A stretch of 40,530 nt of DNA, from positions 1 through 40,530 of the IMG/VR virus record IMGVR_UViG_3300021960_000182; one strand, written 5' to 3'. Source of the DNA: a virus. The notes beneath the pieces were generated by a model. It made no database searches. It saw nothing but the letters and a program-made list of their open reading frames with translations, and was not told the origin of the DNA. The translations under genes were made by a program, and so were the position numbers. Numbering within the stretch: position 1 is the first letter of the stretch; each line of letters begins with the position of its first letter. Below are positions 28,694 through 37,320 of this stretch, piece by piece.

Positions 28694-29812
28694 ATGCAGC
28701 ATAGTCGCATAGTCGGCGGTTCGACCGCCAAACGTGTCATCGCCTGTCCGGGCAGCGTCGCGCTGGTGGACAAGATGCCGGAACAGCCCAGCAGCAAGTA
28801 CGCCGACGAAGGCACCCTGCTGCATGACGCTATCGCCAAGGTTCTCGAAAGTGACGTCGACCCGTATTCGCTGGTAGGCACCAAGCTGAACGACGTGGTG
28901 CTGACCGAAGACCTGATCGAAAACAAACTGCTGGTTGCGCTGGCGGCGCTGGACGAGATAGACCCGAAAGGTGAGGTGGAATATGAAGTCGAAAGCCGGG
29001 TTGGCTTTGGCAGCCTTCTTCCTGATGTGTTTGGTTCTACCGATTTCATTGGCCGCATTGGCGACCGCGCTATTGTTCTGGATTGGAAATTCGGCGACGG
29101 CGTCGCCGTCAGCGCGGAAGAGAACTATCAGCTTCTCTTCTATGCTGCGGCTTCTCTCCGCACGCCGGAAACGGCATGGGCGTTTCAGGGCGCAAAAGAA
29201 GTCGAACTGATCATCGTGCAGCCACCCAGCATCAAGCGCTGGTTGACGACGCTCGACCGTGTCGCTGCGTTTGAAGGCGAACTGATCGGTGCCGTGCAGG
29301 CCGCGATGAAGCCGAACGCACCACTGGCCGCTGGCGACCACTGCCGCTGGTGCACAGCAAAGCCGATCTGCCCCGTGATGACGGGCGCAGTAGACCGCGC
29401 GCTCAAGGAAAAGCTGGATGTCATGCCGGTCGAACAGATCGCGCACTATCTCGATCAAGTGCCGATGGTGGAAGCCTTTATCAAGGACTTGCAGCAGTTG
29501 GCGCACGGTCTGCTTGAGGAAGGCGGCGAAATCCCCGGTTGGAAGCTGGTCGGCAAGCGCGCGACGCGCCAGTGGGCCGACGAAGAAAAGGCGGCCAAAT
29601 TCATGGAAGATAACGGCGTCATCGTGCACGAGTTGAAGATCAAGTCGCCGGCTGCCGTCGAGAAAGAATTGAAGAAAGCCAAAATCGAATTGCCGGACAA
29701 CCTAGTGGTGTCCGTCTCCACAGGCACAACCCTAGCACCGGAGAAAGACCCCCGGCCTGCGGTTCTGCAAATCGGCCGGACGCTGTCAAAAGCAATGGCT
29801 AAAATCCAGTAA
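28694..29812 (+). CDS. DUF2800 protein, Cas4/RecB-type nuclease fold
   Basis: A 372-residue protein of the DUF2800 family. Typical start: SRIVGGSTAKRVIACPGSVA then DEGTLLHDAIAKVLE. The PD-(D/E)xK core includes GSTDFIGRIGDRAIVLDWKF (D and D-W-K), and HCRWCTAKPICP near residue 215 is the cysteine motif, with C-x2-C and C, of RecB/Cas4-type proteins that can hold an iron-sulphur cluster. Likely a recombination or replication nuclease. GTGAGG precedes the ATG. First gene of the rightward replication operon. Confidence 0.88.
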   Translation: MQHSRIVGGSTAKRVIACPGSVALVDKMPEQPSSKYADEGTLLHDAIAKVLESDVDPYSLVGTKLNDVVLTEDLIENKLLVALAALDEIDPKGEVEYEVESRVGFGSLLPDVFGSTDFIGRIGDRAIVLDWKFGDGVAVSAEENYQLLFYAAASLRTPETAWAFQGAKEVELIIVQPPSIKRWLTTLDRVAAFEGELIGAVQAAMKPNAPLAAGDHCRWCTAKPICPVMTGAVDRALKEKLDVMPVEQIAHYLDQVPMVEAFIKDLQQLAHGLLEEGGEIPGWKLVGKRATRQWADEEKAAKFMEDNGVIVHELKIKSPAAVEKELKKAKIELPDNLVVSVSTGTTLAPEKDPRPAVLQIGRTLSKAMAKIQ

Positions 29813-29828
29813 AGTGAAAGGTAAAGTT

Positions 29829-30488
29829 ATGAGTAATCTTACTGCGTTCAAGAATGCCGGCCTTCCGTCGGTCCAGTCACTGTCGTCGGCGTTGCGCAGC
29901 ATCCAGTCGGATGTGGGCAGCGAAGGCAACGTCATCCTGAAAATGGATAAGACTGGCCATTGGGTTTTCGGCGCTGATCAGACCGAGGTCGAGGACGACA
30001 GCATCTGGGCGGTCAATCCCTTTTCCTTCGTTCACGGCTATATTGCGTGGGGCGACGGTGAAGTGCTTGCCGAAAAGATGGCTAGTGTCGCCGAGCCTCT
30101 GCCTGAATTGGACCCGGCACCGCCTGCCGCGAAGCGGGGGTGGGAGATGCAGGTCGGCATGACGCTGGCTTGCACCAATGGTGAAGACGAAGGTATGCAG
30201 GCCCGCTATTCCACAACGTCTGTCGGTGGCAAGCGCGCCGTGCAGGCTTTGGCGGTGGCGATTGCCGAGCAAGTCGACAAAGATCAGTCGAAACCGGTGC
30301 CTCTGGTGCGTCTGAAGAAAGAGCAATACCAGCACAAATCCTATGGGCGCATCTACACTCCTGTATTCGAGGTCATCGAATGGGTTGCAATGGATGGTGA
30401 TACGTCCGAGGAAGCAGAGTTGGAAGTCGCTGCTGACGAAGGCGAAGCACCGGCCGCTGGCCGCCGTCGCCGTCGCGCAGTCGGCTAA
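29829..30488 (+). CDS. Replication-module protein of unknown function (219 aa)
   Basis: A 219-residue protein starting MSNLTAFKNAGLPSVQSLSS. The middle is beta-rich (GHWVFGADQTEVEDDSIWAV, GYIAWGDGEVLAEKM, WEMQVGMTLACTNGEDEGMQ) and the tail is acidic then very basic (GRRRRRAVG). Its position next to DUF2800 and polymerase, and its beta content, suggest a single-strand DNA-binding-like role, but I see no proven OB fold. AAAGGTAAAG precedes ATG 29829; an upstream in-frame start is less well placed. Confidence 0.8.
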   Translation: MSNLTAFKNAGLPSVQSLSSALRSIQSDVGSEGNVILKMDKTGHWVFGADQTEVEDDSIWAVNPFSFVHGYIAWGDGEVLAEKMASVAEPLPELDPAPPAAKRGWEMQVGMTLACTNGEDEGMQARYSTTSVGGKRAVQALAVAIAEQVDKDQSKPVPLVRLKKEQYQHKSYGRIYTPVFEVIEWVAMDGDTSEEAELEVAADEGEAPAAGRRRRRAVG

Positions 30489-30557
30489 CAGGGGCGCGAA
30501 AGCCGGGCGGTGCAACGCATCCGCCGCCCGGCGAGTAGCGGATGAGTGAGGCATCCG

Positions 30558-31490
30558 ATGGATTATGATTTTGTGGATTTCGGCGACTGCCGAGCAATCA
30601 TGCGCGATTGGGCGCATGAGGGTATCAAGGCGCAGACGTGCGTCACCAGCCCCCCGTATTTCGGTTTGCGCGACTACGGCGTAGACGGCCAGATCGGTCT
30701 TGAGCAAACACCCGAAGAATATGTCGCCGCAATGGTAGAAGTGTTCCAGTGCGTGCGTGATGTGCTGGCTGATGACGGCACGCTATGGTTAAACATAGGC
30801 GATAGTTATGCTGGCGCTGGTTACAGCAACCACAAAGGTACAGGCGGCACTCAGCGCACGGACGGCGGCAAACAGCGCCATCTATCCGGCACGGGCCGCA
30901 AAAATAAAGATTTGATCGGCATTCCGTGGATGCTGGCGTTCGCACTGCGCGCCGATGGATGGTATCTGCGGCAGGACATCATCTGGCACAAGCCGAACCC
31001 CATGCCAGAGAGCGTGCGCGACCGCTGCACTAAGGCGCACGAATACATCTTTCTGCTGTCCAAGTCTGACCGTTATTTCTTCGACAGCGAGGCAATGCGC
31101 GAGCCGTGTAGCAAGGATACGCAGCGCCGCGCCGCCAAAGGGCACACGCGCGGTGCAGGAGGGAAGATTGACGCATCGCGGCAGGACGCCGACACGCTAC
31201 GCGGGGGGCACGCCAAGGTCATCGACGTGAGCCGTGGCCGCAACCGCCGCAGCGTGTGGTCTGTGCCAGTTCGCCCATACAAGGGCGCGCACTTTGCTAC
31301 ATTCCCGCCCGCGCTGATTGAGCCGTGCGTCCTCGCTGGAAGCAGGGCGGGCGATGTTGTGCTTGACCCTTTTATGGGGAGCGGGACTACGGCGGGCGTA
31401 GCACGGAAGCTAGGCCGCAAATACATCGGTTGCGAACTGAACGAAGCCTATGGGGACTTGCAAGATGAGCGCATCCGTTCTCTGGCTTGA
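30558..31490 (+). CDS. DNA methyltransferase (N4-cytosine or N6-adenine type)
   Basis: A 310-residue beta-class methyltransferase: catalytic motif TSPPYFGLRDYG comes first (S31-P-P-Y34) and the AdoMet motif last (D270-P-F-M-G-S-G-T-T). SPPY favours N4-cytosine, though N6-adenine is possible. The middle holds the likely target-recognition region (RYFFDSEAMREPC and a basic stretch near 200-225). No partner restriction gene is present, so it is probably an orphan enzyme protecting phage DNA. AGTGAGG lies before ATG 30558. Overlaps the polymerase gene by 26 bases. Confidence 0.92.
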   Translation: MDYDFVDFGDCRAIMRDWAHEGIKAQTCVTSPPYFGLRDYGVDGQIGLEQTPEEYVAAMVEVFQCVRDVLADDGTLWLNIGDSYAGAGYSNHKGTGGTQRTDGGKQRHLSGTGRKNKDLIGIPWMLAFALRADGWYLRQDIIWHKPNPMPESVRDRCTKAHEYIFLLSKSDRYFFDSEAMREPCSKDTQRRAAKGHTRGAGGKIDASRQDADTLRGGHAKVIDVSRGRNRRSVWSVPVRPYKGAHFATFPPALIEPCVLAGSRAGDVVLDPFMGSGTTAGVARKLGRKYIGCELNEAYGDLQDERIRSLA

Positions 31491-33438
31491 TTTCGAGACG
31501 CGGTCGCGTTGCGACCTGAAGGCGTGCGGCGTTTACAATTACGCGCAGGACATCAGCACCGAAGTGCTGTGCATGTCCTACGCCTTCGACGACGAGGACG
31601 TGCGGACGTGGCTGCCAGACCAGCCTTTCCCGCAAGCCATCGCCAACCATCGCGGCCAGATACGCGCGCACAACGCAGCGTTCGAGCGCTTGATCTTCTG
31701 GTACGTCCTACAGATCGATTTTGACCTAGAACAATTCTACTGCACCGCAGCACAAGCCCGCGCCAACTGCGCGCCGGGCAGCCTTGAAGACGTCGGACGG
31801 TTTGCCGGTGCCAGCATGAAGAAAGACCATCGCGGCAGCCAGCTTATCCGGCTGTTGTCGATACCGCAGTCTGATGGTAGCTTTCGCGAAGACGCCGACC
31901 TGATGGCGGAAATGATCGCCTATTGCGAACAGGACGTTCGCGCTATGCGGGCTATCAGCAAGGCGCAGCGGGAGTTGTCCGATGACGAGTTGCGCGATTA
32001 TCACGTTAACGAGCGTATTAACGACCGTGGTGTCCTGCTCGATAAACCTTTGGCTTTGGCGGCGGTACGTTACGCAGAAGCAGAAGCTGACGACATACAG
32101 GCAGTCGTTTGTGAAGTTACTCAAGGTGCAGTTACGTCAGTCCGCAGCCCGCGTATGCGGGAGTGGGTTCTCTCGCGTGTCGGCGAAGAAGCGTTAAAGC
32201 TGGCGACTGTCTACAAGGATGGCGAAAAGAAACTGTCCATCGACAAGAACGTGCGCACGAACCTTTTGATATTGGCAGAGGAGAACCCCGATGAAGTGCC
32301 GTCCGAAGTTGCCGAAGTCATCCAGTGCGCGGACGATCTGTGGGCATCGTCCGTGGCGAAGTTCAGTCGTGCGGCGTCGCTGGCAGACGCAGAGGATAAT
32401 CGTGTTAGAGGAGCGTTTGTCTTTTCAGGAGGAAGCGCTACTGGCCGCGCTTCGTCTTATGGGCTTCAAGTTCATAACTTTCCGCGAAAGTGCGCAGATC
32501 AGCCTGCACTGATACGCGACGCTATGGTGCGCGGGCACCAGATCGTACCGAAATACGGCCGGCGCGTCACCGACGTGCTGAAGTCGATGCTGCGCCCGGC
32601 GCTGATGGCCGCCAAGGATAAGCACCTGATCGTTGCCGACTGGGCAGCTATCGAGGCGCGGGTGACGCCGTGGGCGTCGAACAGCAACAGCGGTGCGGCC
32701 AAGCTGGCGATATTCGAGCGCGGCGAGGACGTGTACAAGCACAACGCCGCCGCGACGTTCGCAGTTAGCTATGGTGACGTCGACAAGGACCAGCGCCAGA
32801 TCGGCAAGGTGCAGGAGTTGGCGTGCGGCTTTGCTGGCGGCGTCGGTGCCTTCGCGGCGATGGGCCGTATCTACAACATCCTGCTGCCGGAATATGAGGC
32901 GCGGCGCATGGTCGACGCATGGCGCAGGGCTAACCTGTGGTCGGTGCCCTACTGGTCGAAGCTGGAACAAGCCTACATGGCGGCCATGCGCAACCGTGGG
33001 CAGGAGTTCAACGCCGGGCGGGTCACATATTTATTCGATGGCCAGCATCTTTGGTATGCCCTGCCGAGCGGTCGTGTGCTATGCTATCCGTTCGCCCGTT
33101 TCGATGAGGAAGGCAACATCACCTATGCTAAGGCGTCTTGGAAGCCTGCTGCGGATGCAAAGGAATGGCCGCGCGCGCGGCTATGGAAAGGGCTGGCCTG
33201 CGAGAACATCACGCAGGCTATCGCCAACGACCTGCTGCGCCATTCGCTGCGACGGTTGGACGAGGAAGGGTTGGATTGCGTGCTGCATGTCCATGACGAA
33301 ATCGTGCTGGAAGTCGCCGACGCTGACGTGGAGACGGCGCAGGCGTCGCTACTGCGCGTGATGACACAAGGGCCAGCATGGGCGCGCGGTCTGCCTCTCG
33401 ACGCCGAGGTGGCCGTGATGCAAAGATATGGGAAGTAA
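31465..33438 (+). CDS. Family A DNA polymerase with 3'-5' exonuclease
   Basis: A 657-residue replicative polymerase. Exonuclease: D9-F-E11 (Exo I), H69-N70-x2-F73-E74 (Exo II-like), Y153-C-E-Q-D157 (Exo III). Polymerase: motif A ADWAAIEAR with D392 and E397; motif B RQIGKVQELACGFAGG (R444, K448, L452, F456); motif C HVHDEIVLEV with H610, D611, E612. By alignment to E. coli Pol I, L452 occupies position 762 and F456 position 766 (normally Tyr). ATG 31465 follows GGGGA at seven bases. It overlaps the methyltransferase end and shares its Exo III DNA with the early gene at 422-694. Confidence 0.95.
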   Translation: MSASVLWLDFETRSRCDLKACGVYNYAQDISTEVLCMSYAFDDEDVRTWLPDQPFPQAIANHRGQIRAHNAAFERLIFWYVLQIDFDLEQFYCTAAQARANCAPGSLEDVGRFAGASMKKDHRGSQLIRLLSIPQSDGSFREDADLMAEMIAYCEQDVRAMRAISKAQRELSDDELRDYHVNERINDRGVLLDKPLALAAVRYAEAEADDIQAVVCEVTQGAVTSVRSPRMREWVLSRVGEEALKLATVYKDGEKKLSIDKNVRTNLLILAEENPDEVPSEVAEVIQCADDLWASSVAKFSRAASLADAEDNRVRGAFVFSGGSATGRASSYGLQVHNFPRKCADQPALIRDAMVRGHQIVPKYGRRVTDVLKSMLRPALMAAKDKHLIVADWAAIEARVTPWASNSNSGAAKLAIFERGEDVYKHNAAATFAVSYGDVDKDQRQIGKVQELACGFAGGVGAFAAMGRIYNILLPEYEARRMVDAWRRANLWSVPYWSKLEQAYMAAMRNRGQEFNAGRVTYLFDGQHLWYALPSGRVLCYPFARFDEEGNITYAKASWKPAADAKEWPRARLWKGLACENITQAIANDLLRHSLRRLDEEGLDCVLHVHDEIVLEVADADVETAQASLLRVMTQGPAWARGLPLDAEVAVMQRYGK

Positions 33439-33451
33439 ACAGGAGCCAAAA

Positions 33452-35800
33452 ATGAGTGAGGAACGCGAAGAATTTATCAAGTTTGTAACAGGGCTGGCCT
33501 TCACCGAAGGCGAGACTGCGTTGCTGCTGCGCCAGAAGCCGGTGCTGAAGGACGGCGAGATCGTCTATCATGGCGACGGCGTGCCTAAGGCGACATTCCC
33601 CGCCTTCCTGCCTGACAAGGCCAAGATCAAGGAAGGCGAGGCGTGGTATGTCAACACAGGCTCGTTCATCGTCGACCGCTTCGAGAACGGCAAGCCTAGC
33701 GCTAAGTCGGCTAACACTGAATATGTGCTGTTCATGATGCTGGACGACGTCGGCACCAAGTCGAAGGTGCCGCCGATTGAGCCGACATGGATTATGGAAA
33801 CCAGCGAAGGTTCGTTCCAGTGGGGCTTCGCCTTTAGCGAACAGCCGACCAAGCAGGAGTTCACCGCCGCCATTCGCGCGATTGCGGATGCTGGCTATAC
33901 CGACCCCGGCGCGACAAACGCCGTGCGCAACTGCCGCATACCGGGCAGCGTCAACCTGAAGCAGGGGCGCAACAACTTCCCCGCGCGGCTGGTCGAGTTT
34001 CACCCCAAGCGCGAATACACGCTGGACGAGATTTGCGCGGCGTTAGGCGTCACGCCAGCCGAGGCCGATACGGCCGACTATAAAGTGATCAACATCCGCG
34101 ACACCGGCGGCGACACAGTCCTGAAGTGGCTTGCCGACAAGGGGTTGGTCCTGTCACAGGTCAATCATGATGGCTGGTGTGCTATCGTCTGCCCTAACCA
34201 TGCCGAGCATACGGACGGCAACATCGAGGCGCGCTACAAGCCGCTTGATCGTTCGTTCTGCTGCTATCACGGCCATTGCCAGCATCTCGACAGCCGGACG
34301 TTCTTAAGCTGGGTTGGCGAGAACGGCGGCCCCATAGTCATGCCGGGGCTACGCGATGAACTGATCGTCGAGCATATGCGCCAGATGGCCGACAAAATAC
34401 AGCCGACCGAGAAATACCCTGACGAGGCCGCCGCGCGCGTCAAGGAAGTCGAGCGCAAGGAAGCCGGACGGCTGGAAAAGGCCGAATGGTTCGAGCGCTT
34501 CGCCTACATCCAGTCGGATGACAGCTATTTTGACATGGTGACGCGCCGCGAAGTGCCGCGCAACGTCTTTAACGCGCTATTCCGTCACGTCGACTGCCGG
34601 TCAATTCACAAGGCCAAGCAGCGGGTGCAGGCGTCGATCTATTTTGACGAGCGCCGGCAGGAATATGGCGCGACGGCATTGGTCGGCGTCACCTATGCGC
34701 CGGGCGAGGATGTGCTGGTTGCACGCGACGGGCTGGTCTACGGCAATACATGGATTAATCACCGGCCGGACGTGGCGCAGAGCGACACAATGGCCGACAG
34801 CGACATCAAGCCGTGGTTGGACCATTGCCGCCTGCTGGTGCCAGAAGAAGCCGAATTAGAGCATGTGCTAGACGTCATGGCGTTCAAGGTGCAGGCGCCC
34901 AACGTCAAGATCAATCATGCTGTGCTGCATGGCGGCGCTGAAGGCTGCGGTAAGGACAGCATGTGGGCACCGTTCCTGTGGGCGATTGGCGGCGACCATC
35001 AGCACAACCGCTCGATCATCGAAAACAAGGCGCTGGAAAGCCAATGGGGCTACGGCCTGCAAGCTGAAGTCGTCATCTTGAACGAGTTGAAGGAACCAGA
35101 GGCACGCGAACGCCGCGCGCTGGCCAACCGGCTGAAGCCGGTGATCGCAGCACCGCCTGAAACGCTCACCATTAACCGCAAGGGGCTGCATCCATACGAA
35201 ATGCTCAACCGTCTGCTGGTGGTGGCGTTCACGAACGATCTGGTGCCTATCTCTATCCCGTCGCAGGACCGGCGCTGGTGCTGCATCTGGTCCGATGCAC
35301 CGCGCATGGACCCCAAAGACGCCGACAAGCTGTGGCGCTGGTATAAGAAGGGCGGCTTTCAGAAAATCGCTGCGTGGCTGTGGCAGCGCGACGTGTCGGC
35401 GTTCAATCCGTCTGCTGCGCCGCCCATGACGGACTGGAAGCTAAACATGGTTGAGCAGGGGATGAGCGTCACCGAAAGCCACATCGTCGACATGATCAAG
35501 CGTCGGTCCGGTCCGTTCTCCAAAGGTATTATTGCTGGTCCGTTCCACCGTGTCTGCGATGCTGTGGCGCTGATGATGAACGTGCCGCCGTCGAAGGTGC
35601 CTCAAGCGGTGCTGCTGCACGCGCTCACAGAAGCGGAATGGGTTAACGTCGGGCGAATGCACAGTCGCGAGTTTCCAACCAAAAAACAGATTTATGCCGA
35701 CCGTGCAGTGTTCGAGAAACACAACAAGAGCGAACTGCGCCGGATGGTAGAGGAAGACGGGGTTGCAATTGCTGGCGAAAAGGTGGTAAGTATACGCTGA
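33452..35800 (+). CDS. Primase-helicase (RepB-like primase plus DUF5906-type helicase)
   Basis: A 782-residue two-domain protein. The N-terminal part has an archaeo-eukaryotic/RepB-type primase core (FMMLDDVGTKSK near residue 90; WGFAFSEQPTKQEF; NCRIPGSVNLK). A CHC-like segment (CPNHAEHTDGN, CCYHGHCQHLD) lies near residues 245-280. The C-terminal part is an SF3-like helicase with Walker A HGGAEGCGKDSMW near residue 495, VVILNELKEP as motif B region and an arginine-rich DRRWC. It would unwind DNA and prime synthesis for the family A polymerase. AGGAG lies before ATG 33452. Last gene of the operon, followed by a terminator. Confidence 0.9.
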   Translation: MSEEREEFIKFVTGLAFTEGETALLLRQKPVLKDGEIVYHGDGVPKATFPAFLPDKAKIKEGEAWYVNTGSFIVDRFENGKPSAKSANTEYVLFMMLDDVGTKSKVPPIEPTWIMETSEGSFQWGFAFSEQPTKQEFTAAIRAIADAGYTDPGATNAVRNCRIPGSVNLKQGRNNFPARLVEFHPKREYTLDEICAALGVTPAEADTADYKVINIRDTGGDTVLKWLADKGLVLSQVNHDGWCAIVCPNHAEHTDGNIEARYKPLDRSFCCYHGHCQHLDSRTFLSWVGENGGPIVMPGLRDELIVEHMRQMADKIQPTEKYPDEAAARVKEVERKEAGRLEKAEWFERFAYIQSDDSYFDMVTRREVPRNVFNALFRHVDCRSIHKAKQRVQASIYFDERRQEYGATALVGVTYAPGEDVLVARDGLVYGNTWINHRPDVAQSDTMADSDIKPWLDHCRLLVPEEAELEHVLDVMAFKVQAPNVKINHAVLHGGAEGCGKDSMWAPFLWAIGGDHQHNRSIIENKALESQWGYGLQAEVVILNELKEPEARERRALANRLKPVIAAPPETLTINRKGLHPYEMLNRLLVVAFTNDLVPISIPSQDRRWCCIWSDAPRMDPKDADKLWRWYKKGGFQKIAAWLWQRDVSAFNPSAAPPMTDWKLNMVEQGMSVTESHIVDMIKRRSGPFSKGIIAGPFHRVCDAVALMMNVPPSKVPQAVLLHALTEAEWVNVGRMHSREFPTKKQIYADRAVFEKHNKSELRRMVEEDGVAIAGEKVVSIR

Positions 35801-35830
35801 CTGGTCGAGGCTCCTTCTGGTCATTGCGTT

Positions 35831-35874
35831 AACCGCCGCCTGTGTCCCTCACTGCACAGGCGGCGGTTTTTTAT
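35831..35874 (+). terminator. Strong rho-independent terminator after the replication operon
   Basis: A perfect 12-bp stem (CCGCCGCCTGTG, 35833-35844, with CACAGGCGGCGG, 35855-35866), a ten-base loop and TTTTTTATTT. It ends rightward transcription just before the convergent early operon. The A-rich left flank (AA before the stem) gives only a weak minus-strand terminator. Confidence 0.9.
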
Positions 35875-36087
35875 TTAAAACAGCCGAGTGATCGTCATCA
35901 CGCCAGTTTGGCGGTCGGTGCGGCACATATAGCGCCGATTGTGCCTCATGCCGTATTGGCTGACGTTGCGCGCGATACGCTTGACGTCGGCGGGTGTGGG
36001 CGCGGGCATGGTCGCCTTGTCGCCCACAGCCAGATCGGCCAGCGGATAGGTGCGCGGCCGGCCGAATGCTTTAGAAACGGATGTCAT
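35875..36087 (-). CDS. Small basic protein, last gene of the right early arm (70 aa)
   Basis: A 70-residue basic protein (MTSVSKAFGRPRTYPLADLA, then PAPTPADVKRIARNVSQYGM and NRRYMCRTDRQTGVMTITRL). The pattern G-R-P-R-x-Y-P-L and R-I-A-R-N-V-x-Q-Y-G is familiar from small phage genes and resembles a DNA-binding protein. ATG 36087 follows GGGGTGA; GTG 36093 is an alternative. It overlaps the 25-residue frame upstream by 17 bases. Confidence 0.75.
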   Translation of the reverse strand: MTSVSKAFGRPRTYPLADLAVGDKATMPAPTPADVKRIARNVSQYGMRHNRRYMCRTDRQTGVMTITRLF

Positions 36088-36148
36088 CTTCACCCCATTC
36101 GTATAAATCCCATCCGAAATTCACTTGAAGGAATTGGCGTAAGGTCAT
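36071..36148 (-). CDS. 25-residue early micropeptide
   Basis: A 25-codon frame (MTLRQFLQVNFGWDLYEWGE then DDIRF) whose ATG overlaps the stop of the 26-residue gene (TGATGA) and whose end overlaps the next start. GAGGAAC lies upstream at normal spacing. Acidic and aromatic. Operon coupling on both sides is the support; function unknown. Confidence 0.4.
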   Translation of the reverse strand: MTLRQFLQVNFGWDLYEWGEDDIRF

Positions 36149-36228
36149 CACTTCTGTTCCTCAATGAGTGCGCGGATGCCTTTGGCTACATTCCTATCCC
36201 TCTCGGCCTTTGCTGCTTCACTGCTCAT
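36148..36228 (-). CDS. 26-residue early micropeptide
   Basis: A 26-codon charged helix (MSSEAAKAERDRNVAKGIRA then LIEEQK). AAGGAG lies nine bases before the ATG, and the start overlaps the end of the 36218-36409 gene. The strong ribosome site makes translation likely. Function unknown. Confidence 0.5.
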   Translation of the reverse strand: MSSEAAKAERDRNVAKGIRALIEEQK

Positions 36229-36409
36229 CTTCTGTCTCCTTGATGTGATCACCGCTCTCGATGGCGTCTGCTAAATTGGCAAGGACATCGCTGCGCTCTT
36301 CATGCTGTGCCGCGTTGCGAAAGCCCCAAGCCAGCAACAGCGCACCAATGGACGTTGCAAAGAACAGTGCGGTCACACAGGCGATCTGGACGGGTGATAG
36401 TTGGGTCAT
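36218..36409 (-). CDS. One-helix membrane protein (63 aa)
   Basis: Polar start (MTQLSPVQI), one transmembrane helix (ACVTALFFATSIGALLLAWG) and an acidic cytoplasmic tail (RNAAQHEERSDVLANLADAI, KETEDEQ). The ATG at 36409 overlaps the stop of the previous gene (ATGA), which favours it over ATG 36421. The tail segment I-A-D-A-I-E is echoed in the 113-residue protein at 38.5 kb (SIADAIENGE). Function unknown. Confidence 0.65.
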   Translation of the reverse strand: MTQLSPVQIACVTALFFATSIGALLLAWGFRNAAQHEERSDVLANLADAIESGDHIKETEDEQ

Positions 36410-36840
36410 CGACGCAGCCAATCTATCGTTTCTTTTTGCTTGGCGACTTCGGCTTCAAGATCGGCAATCCGGCGCATCAACAACTCATCGCCACCATGCT
36501 GCGCAACAGCTTTGCGGATTTCCTCGCCGCGTGAATAGTCTGCATAGGGATAGCGTTGCATCGCCCATTCCTTGCCCGTAAGCAGGGCATCAACAGTCTG
36601 ATTGACCATATCGCGGACCGCGCCTTGCACGTTGGTTTCCGTGTCCTGCAAAAGCCAATCGCGCGCGACATCCCAAAGTTTGTCTTGCACCTGATCTGCG
36701 ACCATCTTGATAATGGGCTGCAAATGCTCTTCTTGGAATTCGGCCATCACGCCTTCGGCAAAACGCTGGCTGGCGCGATATTCAGGGCCAAGAACGGGGC
36801 CGATTGCAATATCTTCATCTGTAAAAGTCAGATCAGCCAT
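36406..36840 (-). CDS. Early helical protein (144 aa)
   Basis: A 144-residue acidic, helical protein. The C-terminal 30 residues form a coiled coil (ELLMRRIADLEAEVAKQKET). The middle contains WLLQDTETNVQGAVRDMVNQ. AAGGAG lies seven bases before ATG 36840; ATG 36843 directly upstream is the alternative. Family not recognised. Coupled to the membrane protein downstream. Confidence 0.75.
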   Translation of the reverse strand: MADLTFTDEDIAIGPVLGPEYRASQRFAEGVMAEFQEEHLQPIIKMVADQVQDKLWDVARDWLLQDTETNVQGAVRDMVNQTVDALLTGKEWAMQRYPYADYSRGEEIRKAVAQHGGDELLMRRIADLEAEVAKQKETIDWLRR

Positions 36841-36880
36841 CATTCATCTCCTTCATGTGATAGGCCAAAGGTGAAGCGGG

Positions 36881-37069
36881 TCATGGGTATGCCTGCTTGA
36901 TTAGCCCATAATGCTCGGCAAAGGCGTCCAGCGGGATTTCACCACTTCGCACTTGCGCAATATGGTCAGCAACTTCCTCCCCGATCATATAGGCATAAGC
37001 TCCCTTGTCCTTTTTCGGGTCGATGCAAGTTGCAGCTTGGCGCAACAGGTTTTCAAGGTTTACTGGCAC
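36881..37069 (-). CDS. Early protein of unknown function (62 aa)
   Basis: From GTG 37069, with GGAGGA seven to eight bases upstream, inside the end of the zinc protein gene. Sequence: PVNLENLLRQAATCIDPKKD, KGAYAYMIGEEVADHIAQVR and a C-terminal helix. No in-frame ATG of reasonable placement exists. Family not recognised. Confidence 0.65.
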   Translation of the reverse strand: MPVNLENLLRQAATCIDPKKDKGAYAYMIGEEVADHIAQVRSGEIPLDAFAEHYGLIKQAYP

Positions 37070-37320
37070 TGTCCACTTCCTCCACAATCGGGGCAAATAA
37101 TATCCTCGCCACTGTTTGGTCCGTATGTTTGGCCGTTGCCGCAGCATCGCTCACACTCCCGGCGCTCATATTCACGATCTGCTTGCGCAAGGTTGGTCTG
37201 GTGCTCCATACATGGCCAGCAAAGTCCCCAATCAGGGTCGCCGCCGCTGGCATGGATATTTTGTCCGCACTGATAGCAGGGCGTTTCTGTCCACTCTGGA
37301 CGCAGCCAATAGAGGCTCAT
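37060..37320 (-). CDS. Zinc-binding protein with DnaJ-type CxxCxGxG motifs (86 aa)
   Basis: An 86-residue protein with three cysteine clusters: CYQCG and CWPC in the first half, then CERCCGNGQTYG and CPDCGGSGQCQ in the second. C-x2-C-x-G-x-G repeats are those of the DnaJ zinc domain, so two zinc sites are likely. Without a J domain it is not a chaperone partner in itself; small phage proteins of this kind may bind nucleic acid or protein. ATG 37320 overlaps the Lar-like stop (ATGA). Confidence 0.75.
   Translation of the reverse strand: MSLYWLRPEWTETPCYQCGQNIHASGGDPDWGLCWPCMEHQTNLAQADREYERRECERCCGNGQTYGPNSGEDIICPDCGGSGQCQ

Noticed and set aside
28670-29629. 319-codon frame antisense to the DUF2800 gene
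   Set aside because: Histidine-, phenylalanine- and arginine-rich shadow with no family likeness, opposite a well-supported gene.
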